NCBI GenBank assembly: GCA_934378195.1
Contig: CAKRPO010000063.1
Location: forward strand, 1-10,355
Reading direction: 5' to 3'
Source: an uncultured Blautia sp.
GTDB taxonomy: Bacteria; Bacillota; Clostridia; Lachnospirales; Lachnospiraceae
DNA: 10,355 nucleotides
This document shows, piece after piece, positions 1 to 5,512 of this stretch (its first letter is position 1; each line of letters begins with the position of its first letter). The notes beneath the pieces were generated by a model, which saw only the letters and a list, made by a program, of their open reading frames with translations, ran no database searches and was not told the DNA's origin. The translations under genes and the position numbers were made by a program.

Positions 1-77
1 GACAGTACATGAAGAGTATCGTTCTTACACCTACTATGGGACCTGGTGTGAAGGTTAACCCGGCTAAATTCGCCTAA
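1..77 (+). CDS. rplA: 50S ribosomal protein L1, C-terminal end (partial)
   Basis: Only the last 24 codons are inside the window; the frame starts at base 3. The tail contains TPTMGPGVKVNP, the conserved C-terminal strand of bacterial L1 proteins (STMGPGVKV in many Firmicutes). L1 binds 23S rRNA at the L1 stalk and, in many bacteria, represses its own operon by binding the mRNA. The gene ends in tandem TAA TAA stops and is followed within about 12 bases by an intrinsic terminator, so it is the last gene of its transcript here. The usual downstream genes rplJ and rplL do not follow. The identity rests on a short but characteristic segment. Confidence 0.9.
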   Translation, partial: QYMKSIVLTPTMGPGVKVNPAKFA

Positions 78-88
78 TAAATGAGAGA

Positions 89-124
89 AAAAGATACCCT
101 TGTTAAAAGGGTGTCTTTTTTTAT
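89..124 (+). terminator. Rho-independent terminator after rplA
   Basis: An uninterrupted stem of about 12 pairs (arms 90-101 and 107-118, one T-G wobble, five-base loop GTTAA) runs straight into a T-rich tract at about 116-122. It lies 12 bases after the tandem stop codons of rplA, so it should end the ribosomal protein transcript. Confidence 0.9.
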
Positions 125-236
125 ATTTCCTAATTTTTTTGCGAGGGGGAATTCTTTTTCCAATTATAAATATGAAAACCTTCTGCGAGGGGAGGGCGCT
201 CGAATTTTCTTTTATCATAAGAAATATGTAATTTTT

Positions 237-319
237 TTTACAGGATTTTATGTTAGTATGGTAGAATAGCAGAAGAAAAGAACGAGATAATTTCATAATA
301 ACCGCCACGGGAGTGGTGG
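237..319 (+). promoter_or_regulatory. Candidate sigma-A promoter and leader of the carboxypeptidase gene
   Basis: A -10 box TAGAAT at 262-267 is preceded by TG one base upstream (259-260), giving an extended -10. A possible -35 TTTACA at 237-242 sits 19 bases away, which is long but tolerable with an extended -10. The expected start near 274 leaves a leader of about 75 bases. The leader contains a small hairpin (CCGCCAC 302-308 pairing with GTGGTGG 313-319, one wobble pair), about 20 bases before the ribosome binding site. Any role of the hairpin is unknown. Confidence 0.5.
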
Positions 320-350
320 AGACAGGATTTTATAGAGAAGAAGGGAAAGT

Positions 351-1400
351 ATGGCGGATAAGAAGCGAAGACAAACTTCGAATGCAGGAAACAAACGAAG
401 CAGTGCCGGGCGTGGGGCAGCTGCAAAGATAGCGGGTGGTTCTCGTAAGCGCAGGAGACGAAGCAGGGGCAGGCTCAAGGGTTTGATCGCTGCGGAGATC
501 ATCGTGGCTTTGGTTCTGGTGATGATCATAGGTCACAATCTGGGACTGGGGACAGGAATTACCAACTTTATAAATAATATTCGCAAGCCGTCTGTCAAGG
601 AACTGGATATTACTGGAATCAATAGTTCCTATGCGATCCTTATGAATGAGAAGACTGGTGATGTGATCGGTGATATCAATGGAGAATCGCAGATGTATCC
701 GGCTTCTATGACCAAGATCATGACAACGATCGTTGCAATCGAGAATCTTAAGGATCTGAATCAGGAGATTACGATCACAAATGATATGGTGGCGGATTTG
801 TATGCGCAGGATGCAATGCAGGCAGGATTTCAGCCGAATGAGACAGTAAAGGCAATTGACCTTTTGTATGGTGTGATGCTGCCGTCCGGAGCTGAATGCT
901 GTGTGGCACTGGCAGATACGGTTGCCGGTTCGGTCAGTGATTTTGTGACTCTTATGAATGAGAAGGCCGAGAAGCTTGGCATGACAGGAACGCATTTCAG
1001 TGATATTACAGGATTGCACAGAGAGGACCATTACAGCACGGCAAAGGACATTGCACTTGTACTTCGCTATGCACTCAAGAATGATACTTTCCGTGAGATC
1101 ATTGAGAGTCCGTATCATTCTACATCAGGAACGAATATTCATCCGGATGGCATTACATTTTACAGTACCATGTTTAAGAACCTTTCGGATACTTCGGTGA
1201 TCGATGGCGAGATCAAAGGAGGCAAGACCGGTTATACGAATGCTGCTGGTCATTGTCTTGCCAGCTTTGCAGAGATTGACGGAGTGGAATACATTCTTGT
1301 AACAGCAGGGGCACCGGGTACAGGGAATCCACATATTGACGATGCCGTGAAGCTTTATAACCGTCTTGGTGAGGCATCGTCCGTGTTGTATGGGAAATAA
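351..1400 (+). CDS. D-alanyl-D-alanine carboxypeptidase (peptidase S11, low-molecular-weight penicillin-binding protein)
   Basis: The 349-residue protein trims the terminal D-Ala from peptidoglycan stem peptides and so limits crosslinking outside the membrane. Residues 1-43 are a highly basic cytoplasmic tail (17 Lys/Arg). Residues 44-62 form one hydrophobic segment, so the enzyme should be anchored at its N-terminus (type II), whereas many family members use a cleaved signal and a C-terminal amphipathic helix. The catalytic domain follows: SxxK motif SMTK (Ser119, Lys122) in YPASMTKIMT, a second motif SGA (179-181), and KTG at 292-294 in GGKTGYTNAAG. The second motif is normally SxN; here Ala181 stands where Asn is expected. 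The C-terminal domain common after the catalytic domain of PBP5-like enzymes is not evident. The start at 351 is supported by GAAGGGAAAG just upstream. The gene is monocistronic, between its own candidate promoter and a convergent neighbour 36 bases downstream. The family call is firm; the exact subtype (DacA or DacF-like) is not. Confidence 0.93.
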   Translation: MADKKRRQTSNAGNKRSSAGRGAAAKIAGGSRKRRRRSRGRLKGLIAAEIIVALVLVMIIGHNLGLGTGITNFINNIRKPSVKELDITGINSSYAILMNEKTGDVIGDINGESQMYPASMTKIMTTIVAIENLKDLNQEITITNDMVADLYAQDAMQAGFQPNETVKAIDLLYGVMLPSGAECCVALADTVAGSVSDFVTLMNEKAEKLGMTGTHFSDITGLHREDHYSTAKDIALVLRYALKNDTFREIIESPYHSTSGTNIHPDGITFYSTMFKNLSDTSVIDGEIKGGKTGYTNAAGHCLASFAEIDGVEYILVTAGAPGTGNPHIDDAVKLYNRLGEASSVLYGK

Positions 1401-1436
1401 AGTTGTATTGATGTGGCTGTGGGCGTTTCATCAAAA

Positions 1437-1979
1437 TTATGATATTTTCCGGATCAGTTCGAGAGCCAGTTCCTTGAATTCTGTTTCAACAGATTGAAAA
1501 CTACGCTCGGACAGATTTGGAGTGGAAGACAGGGGGATGATCTCTCTGTCTTTTTCGCCCTTCATGAGAGTTTTTAATTCCAGTTCAAGGATTTCATTGT
1601 CAATCTGTTTCCATTTTCTATTTTCTTCATCTGACAGGTCGGCGAGCTGAAATTTTGCCCAGATTGCATCCATGATCATCGATTCAATTTCCAGATAATT
1701 CTGCAGGTGAACTTTGACCGGACGAATGACATCGGAAATATAGCATTCGCTGGCATCATGCAGGAGACAGGCGAGAGCTATACGGTCGGACCAGCCGCGA
1801 GCCAGTGCTTCTCTGGCACAGTTGATGGAATGCTGCCCTACAGAATAGAACCATTGAATCTGCCCGCCGCCACGGCAGACGAGGCTCAAAGCGTGAGCAA
1901 TATCTTCCAGATAGACGTCGTCTGGTGTGATCTTCATTGGATCGAATTTTCGTCCACTGTATGTATTCATAACGCTCAT
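1437..1979 (-). CDS. HD-domain phosphohydrolase (YfbR-like superfamily)
   Basis: The 180-residue protein has HD-superfamily metal-binding residues: His50 in YSVGQHS, His74-Asp75 in LLHDASE, and a probable distal Asp127 in KQIDNE. The segment DIAHALSLVCR near residues 26-36 and the stretch LLHDASECYISDVIRPVK are typical of a small group of bacterial and phage HD hydrolases related to COG1896 (YfbR, a deoxynucleoside 5'-monophosphatase). A soluble nucleotide phosphohydrolase is the likely role, but the substrate cannot be read from the sequence. The ATG at 1979 is preceded on the minus strand by GGAAG at a spacing of 7. The gene converges with the carboxypeptidase gene and diverges from another HD-domain gene at 2274, which belongs to the same broad superfamily but is not a close copy. 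Confidence 0.85.
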   Translation of the reverse strand: MSVMNTYSGRKFDPMKITPDDVYLEDIAHALSLVCRGGGQIQWFYSVGQHSINCAREALARGWSDRIALACLLHDASECYISDVIRPVKVHLQNYLEIESMIMDAIWAKFQLADLSDEENRKWKQIDNEILELELKTLMKGEKDREIIPLSSTPNLSERSFQSVETEFKELALELIRKIS

Positions 1980-2273
1980 AAAAACACTTCCTTTATAATT
2001 TTATATACAATAAATTTATGATATCTGCTTTTTTTTCATTATTCTTATTTCTTTTCATTATACCTGCTTCTTCTATGATATGAAAGAAGATTGGTAAAAA
2101 TGTTGTTGTGCTCAATGCTCAGAATGTTGTAGTGTACAGCTACATCACTAAAGAGTTGCCCGGAACAAACTATCGAACGCTTATGGACGAAGCATGAAAA
2201 ACGTGTTATCATAATCCACATGAGTATTTTTGAATGAATATGAGAAATATGATAAAAAGGGGACGGAGCGATT
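1980..2273. other. Divergent intergenic region between two HD-domain genes
   Basis: This AT-rich stretch must hold the promoters of both neighbours. For the minus-strand gene, a TATAAT (plus-strand ATTATA at 2057-2062) lies about 80 bases upstream of its start, with a weak -35 (TTCATA, spacer 16). For the plus-strand gene, TGGACG (2184-2189), a 17-base spacer and TATCAT (2207-2212) make a moderate candidate. The middle also holds a short inverted repeat, TGTAG (2128-2132) and CTACA (2140-2144), and an open, protein-like frame of 37 codons without a start codon (2084-2197). No RNA gene was recognised. Confidence 0.5.
2184..2212 (+). promoter_or_regulatory. Candidate promoter of the second HD-domain gene
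   Basis: TGGACG (2184-2189) and TATCAT (2207-2212) are separated by 17 bases, each matching the sigma-A consensus at most positions. Transcription would begin near 2219, leaving a leader of about 55 bases before the ATG at 2274. The match is moderate and untested. Confidence 0.35.
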
Positions 2274-2843
2274 ATGGAACCTGAGAAGCTGATAGAAAAT
2301 CTGGCGATAGCGGAGCGTTTGAAGGATGCAACCAGACATTGCTATACTTCGGGTGGCCGTCGTGAAAGTGTTGCAGAACATTCCTGGCGTATTACATTGA
2401 TGGCCTATTTTGTCAGTGATGAATTTCCAGAGGCTGATCTGGCGAAGCTGATGAAAATGTGCCTGATCCATGATCTGGGAGAGGCTTTTACGGGTGATGT
2501 GCCGACATTTGAAAAAACGGAAGCAGATGAAGAAAAAGAAGCTTCACTTTTGGACGAATGGGTGAAAAAGCTGCCAGATCCTTTTGCAAAAGAAATGCAG
2601 GAGCTCTACAGAGAGATGGAAGAGCGACAGACACTGGAAGCCAGAATCTACAAGGCGTTGGACAATCTGGAAGCATTGATCCAGCATAACGAATCAGATA
2701 TCAGTACCTGGATTCCACTTGAGTATGATCTGCAGATGACATATGGAAATGACAAAGTGCAGTTTTCAGAGTACCTGACACGCCTTCGCAATCAGGTACG
2801 TGAAGACAGTAAACACAAGATTGCGGAGCAGGAAAAGCAGTGA
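2274..2843 (+). CDS. HD-domain hydrolase, YfbR/HDDC2-like (probable 5'-deoxynucleotidase)
   Basis: The 189-residue protein belongs to the COG1896 group, soluble metal-dependent phosphatases that remove phosphate from deoxynucleoside 5'-monophosphates. The metal-binding set is complete: His36 in ESVAEHSWR, His66-Asp67 in LIHDLGE with Glu70, the family signature GDVPT at 74-78, and Asp130 in KALDNLEA. The length is close to that of E. coli YfbR (about 200). The C-terminus from about residue 165 is charged and probably an extended helix. Upstream are AAGGGGA (2257-2263) and a closer GGAG (2265-2268), either of which supports the ATG at 2274. The gene is alone in its transcript. The opposing neighbour's terminator begins a few bases after its stop codon and may serve both directions. 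Family confidence is high; the substrate is inferred from the family. Confidence 0.88.
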   Translation: MEPEKLIENLAIAERLKDATRHCYTSGGRRESVAEHSWRITLMAYFVSDEFPEADLAKLMKMCLIHDLGEAFTGDVPTFEKTEADEEKEASLLDEWVKKLPDPFAKEMQELYREMEERQTLEARIYKALDNLEALIQHNESDISTWIPLEYDLQMTYGNDKVQFSEYLTRLRNQVREDSKHKIAEQEKQ

Positions 2844-2845
2844 GT

Positions 2846-2876
2846 AAAAAATCCCCTGGGAATTTCCCGGGGGATT
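2846..2876 (-). terminator. Rho-independent terminator of the helix-turn-helix gene (possibly bidirectional)
   Basis: A stem of about 12 pairs (arms 2850-2861 and 2865-2876, one wobble, three-base loop) lies between the convergent genes. Read on the minus strand it is followed by a run of T (plus-strand A at 2846-2851), the form of an intrinsic terminator for the gene ending at 2894. Read on the plus strand no strong T run follows, so it would be a weaker stop for the HD-domain gene. Confidence 0.85.
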
Positions 2877-2893
2877 CTGCATTACTGGTTTTA

Positions 2894-3319
2894 TTAAAAC
2901 AAAGTCTCTTCATTTTCTTCAAATAGTTTATCATTGATCTCGAATAACCCAAGTTTATGCAACAGTCCATAATAGATGATGGCGTCACGTTTCAGCTTGG
3001 GATACAGCTGAGCTTTTCCACAGCGTTTCAGTAATTCCTGGGTCTCTTCCACACTTGCTTCCAGTCCGTAGCACAGGCACAGAAGACGATTCCTGGAAGG
3101 ATTACGGCGTCCGGCAAAAATCTGGTGCAGGTAGATTTCGCTCATGCATGCCTGTTTGGCCAACGCTGCCTTTGAGATGTTTTTCTTCATAAACAGACGG
3201 TTTAATAATTCTGCTACACTCTTATTCACAAATTGTCCCTGGTTTTGCGACAGAAACTGGCTGAGATCCGGTGAATCCATAAGTTCCTGCTGTAAACCAT
3301 CTGTATCTTTCTTTTTCAT
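2894..3319 (-). CDS. Helix-turn-helix (XRE/Cro-like) DNA-binding protein
   Basis: The 141-residue protein has a helix-turn-helix core at about residues 34-85. ISKAALAKQACMSEIYLHQI fits helices 2 and 3 of the lambda-repressor fold, and FAGRRNPSRNRLL follows it as in XRE proteins, where the helix after recognition begins at a similar G-x-R-x-P-S segment. The N-terminal 30 residues are polar (LSQFLSQNQGQF), and residues 95-141 form a helical tail ending in an acidic stretch (FEENEETLF). No membrane segment is seen. It diverges from the kinase gene at 3488 across 168 bases containing an inverted repeat, so local regulation of both genes is likely but inferred. The ribosome binding site (AAAGG about 12 bases before ATG) is rather distant. 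XRE membership is well supported; the regulated genes are not known. Confidence 0.82.
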   Translation of the reverse strand: MKKKDTDGLQQELMDSPDLSQFLSQNQGQFVNKSVAELLNRLFMKKNISKAALAKQACMSEIYLHQIFAGRRNPSRNRLLCLCYGLEASVEETQELLKRCGKAQLYPKLKRDAIIYYGLLHKLGLFEINDKLFEENEETLF

Positions 3320-3403
3320 ATTTTAGTCGCGCCTTTACCATGATTTAATAAGGTATATCTATTTTATATTACTTGCTGAAAAAATTCTGATAAGTTATAA
3401 TAT

Positions 3404-3434
3404 TTTAAATAGTATATAAAATACAATATACTAT
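3404..3434 (+). promoter_or_regulatory. Perfect inverted repeat and candidate promoter upstream of the kinase gene
   Basis: ATAGTATA (3409-3416) and TATACTAT (3427-3434) are exact inverted copies with a 10-base spacer, so their centres are 18 bases apart, about two helical turns. The right half contains a possible -10 (TATACT, 3427-3432) with a weak -35 (TTTAAA, 3404-3409) 17 bases away. A repressor bound here would cover the promoter. The divergent helix-turn-helix protein is the obvious candidate binder. The surroundings are very AT-rich, so some self-complementarity is expected by chance. Confidence 0.45.
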
Positions 3435-3487
3435 ATAGAGTTCTGAAAAACAATATGCAGACCGCATAGTGATAAGGATGAGAAATT

Positions 3488-4192
3488 ATGGATATTTACG
3501 ACAGTCTTCTGGAGGCAATTCACAGAGAATATGATACGGTCATGCTGATCAAAAAGAGTGAACGGGGCGAGGTCTCACTTGTACGTCACAGAGACAGCGG
3601 TACCCGTTATATTTTTCGGCATTTTTGTGGGAGCAGTGAAGTTTACCGGATGCTTTTGCATGTTTCATGTTCGAATCTTCCCAAAATTATGGAAGTTGGA
3701 GAAAAAGATGGAATGACAGTCTTGCTGGAAGAATATGTGCAGGGAGATACGCTCCGGGATATTCTGGAGGGAGGCCTTCTGAGTGTGAATGAGGCAAAGC
3801 AGATTACCAGACAGCTTTGTTCAGCTCTGTGGGTGCTTCATTCGAGGGGCGTGGTACACAGAGATGTGAAGCCGGATAATGTCATCATCCGTGGAAAAGA
3901 AGCAGTTCTGATTGATTTTGATGCATCCAGAATATACAAAAGTGCAATTCAGGAAGATACGCAGATCCTGGGAACGACCGGATTTGCAGCACCGGAGCAG
4001 TATGGCCTTTCACAGTCAGATGGCCGTGCAGATATTTATGCATTGGGTGTGCTGCTCAATATCATGCTGACGGGAGAACATCCGTCCAGGAAGCTTGCCG
4101 GTGGCAGAATGGGACGGATCGTGCAGCGTTGTACGATGGTAAGTCCGGAAAAAAGATACAAAAATATTCTTTATTTAATGGAAGTTTTATAG
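3488..4192 (+). CDS. Soluble Hanks-type Ser/Thr protein kinase
   Basis: The 234-residue protein is little more than a kinase domain. It has the catalytic loop HRDVKPDN at 124-131 (Asp126, Lys128, Asn131), the metal-binding motif as DFD (143-145, where DFG is usual), APE at 168-170, DIYALG at 182-187 (subdomain IX Asp182), and a late Arg at 223 in SPEKRY. The N-lobe is degenerate: the glycine loop keeps only Gly27 (SERGEVSLV), and the position of the beta-3 lysine appears to be Arg44 in YIFRHF. There is no membrane segment or PASTA domain, so it is not the usual PrkC/Stk1 type. AAGGA 9 bases before ATG supports the start. The next gene starts 21 bases after its stop, so the two are almost certainly co-transcribed. 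A signalling role with the membrane partner downstream is inferred. It may be an active kinase with an unusual ATP pocket or a pseudokinase. Confidence 0.88.
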   Translation: MDIYDSLLEAIHREYDTVMLIKKSERGEVSLVRHRDSGTRYIFRHFCGSSEVYRMLLHVSCSNLPKIMEVGEKDGMTVLLEEYVQGDTLRDILEGGLLSVNEAKQITRQLCSALWVLHSRGVVHRDVKPDNVIIRGKEAVLIDFDASRIYKSAIQEDTQILGTTGFAAPEQYGLSQSDGRADIYALGVLLNIMLTGEHPSRKLAGGRMGRIVQRCTMVSPEKRYKNILYLMEVL

Positions 4193-4213
4193 AAAACAAA
4201 AAGGGGGAAAACA

Positions 4214-5461
4214 ATGAGCAAAAAATGTGTGAAATGTGGGCATACGCTACCGGATGACGCGTCTTTCTGTCCACACTGTACAGCAGTTCAGACGGAGAAA
4301 CAGGAGGTAAAGATGCCTCGCCGGTGGAGAAAAAAGGTCTTGATCGGTTTGGGTGCGCTGGCGGTTGTGGCAATCATCGGGGCAGCTTTTTCAATCTATC
4401 ACAGACCAAAGACGTATGAAGGCGGAGCCCAGATCGTCTATCCGGATGGGGATAAATCATATAAAGTACTGTTGAGTTTCTCGGAGTCAGATGGTATGAC
4501 AGGACATGCGCAGGGAGAGCGTACAGATACTCTGTCGGAGGGCCTGGACAGTGCACTTCCGTGTCAGTTGTACGTGATTGATGAGGATACAGGGGAACTT
4601 GCAGGAAAAGCATTTTCGGAAAAAGTAGAATCTTGCAGGGTGGATACAGTACCGGCGGAAAATTCACAGAAATTAGAATATGTAGAACCTGTATATAATG
4701 AGGATTTTCCGAATGCAGCATATGTTTCCGATGTTCATTATACGGCCGACAGTGGCACAAACGATATTGAATGGAAGCTGACTATGAAAAATGGTGATAC
4801 GATCTCGCTCAGTACCAGACTTACGATAGAAAAACTATCTGCAGTTGCCTATCGTCCAGAAGATGTACCGATGGAAACGACAGAAGAACTGAACGCATTG
4901 CTGGCTTCTATTGATGAAGAGATCTCTTCTGATACACCGATACATCTGTATCTTCCGGCAGTGACCTATGACGGAGATATCACTTTTGGAAATCATATGT
5001 GGAGTATTTACGGAAGTACCGATGGCGATGCAGTGACAACATTTACCGGAACCGTCAGTATCAAAGGGCAGGATGGAAATTTTGCAGATGTGTCCGGTAT
5101 CAGTTTTGAAGGTGAGTCTGGAACCGGGCTGGATGCGTATTGCTTCGTGGCTCTTACAGATTGTAAATTCGAGGGTTGGGATACTGCTGCTATCGCAAAT
5201 GATGAGGCATGGGTCAATACAATGAACTGTACTTTTACAGATAATGCAGTCGCTCTGAAATTCAACAGCAGCATGGCTTATGGTACATCGCCAGATTATC
5301 TGAATAATACATTTATCGGAAATGGAACGGCCGTGTGCATTGATGATCTGCCTGGAAATGAAGTACTTGACTTTGCCGGAAGTACTTTTGTGGGAAATGA
5401 TACGGATATCGAGAATAAAGCAGATCACCCGGTAAATACAGCGAATGCAACGTTTGAATAG
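4214..5461 (+). CDS. Membrane protein with N-terminal zinc ribbon and extracellular beta-helix-like domain
   Basis: The 415-residue protein begins with a zinc ribbon, CVKCGHTLPDDASFCPHC, whose four cysteines are at 5, 8, 19 and 22. A basic patch (35-41, RRWRKK) and one hydrophobic helix at about 42-62 follow. By the positive-inside rule the zinc ribbon is cytoplasmic and the remaining 350 residues lie outside. Residues 65-235 are a mixed, acidic domain that I do not recognise. Residues about 236-405 contain short recurring strands with Asn/Gly turns (DCKFEGWDTAAI, NCTFTDNAVALKF, NNTFIGNGTAVCI, GSTFVGNDTDI), the look of a right-handed parallel beta-helix (pectin-lyase-like). No catalytic residues can be assigned. 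AAGGGGG at 4201-4207 is a strong ribosome binding site, and the gene follows the kinase gene in the same unit. Function is unknown; it could be the sensor, anchor or substrate of that kinase. Zinc ribbon and membrane segment are clear; the beta-helix is a pattern-based inference. Confidence 0.85.
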   Translation: MSKKCVKCGHTLPDDASFCPHCTAVQTEKQEVKMPRRWRKKVLIGLGALAVVAIIGAAFSIYHRPKTYEGGAQIVYPDGDKSYKVLLSFSESDGMTGHAQGERTDTLSEGLDSALPCQLYVIDEDTGELAGKAFSEKVESCRVDTVPAENSQKLEYVEPVYNEDFPNAAYVSDVHYTADSGTNDIEWKLTMKNGDTISLSTRLTIEKLSAVAYRPEDVPMETTEELNALLASIDEEISSDTPIHLYLPAVTYDGDITFGNHMWSIYGSTDGDAVTTFTGTVSIKGQDGNFADVSGISFEGESGTGLDAYCFVALTDCKFEGWDTAAIANDEAWVNTMNCTFTDNAVALKFNSSMAYGTSPDYLNNTFIGNGTAVCIDDLPGNEVLDFAGSTFVGNDTDIENKADHPVNTANATFE

Positions 5462-5477
5462 ATTTACCGGGTATCTG
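5421..5477 (+). other. Long hairpin spanning the 3' end of the zinc-ribbon gene
   Basis: ACCCGGTAAAT (5427-5437) pairs perfectly with ATTTACCGGGT (5462-5472). The stem extends by five more pairs (CAGAT 5421-5425 with ATCTG 5473-5477) past a single bulged C at 5426. The loop of 24 bases holds the last codons and the TAG stop. No T run follows on either strand, so it is not a standard intrinsic terminator. It may stabilise the 3' end or slow transcription between the convergent genes. Confidence 0.6.
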
Positions 5478-5512
5478 GATAAAGTTCCCTGAGAATGTTC
5501 AGTGGTACACAG

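Noticed and set aside
81..269. Small plus-strand open frame after rplA
   Set aside because: It reads through the rplA terminator and an AT-rich spacer, its ATG has no Shine-Dalgarno sequence, and the peptide resembles no protein.
330..1118. Long minus-strand open frame of 262 codons
   Set aside because: It lies opposite the carboxypeptidase gene, has a His/Cys/Ser-rich composition without any motif, and is a shadow of that gene.
1408..1434. Inverted repeat TTGATG/CATCAA between the convergent carboxypeptidase and HD genes
   Set aside because: Only six AT-rich pairs, a 15-base loop and no T run; too weak to call a terminator.
4835..5428. Minus-strand open frame of 197 codons
   Set aside because: It is opposite the zinc-ribbon protein gene, rich in Ile/Cys/Ser as expected for an antisense frame, with no ribosome binding site or motif.
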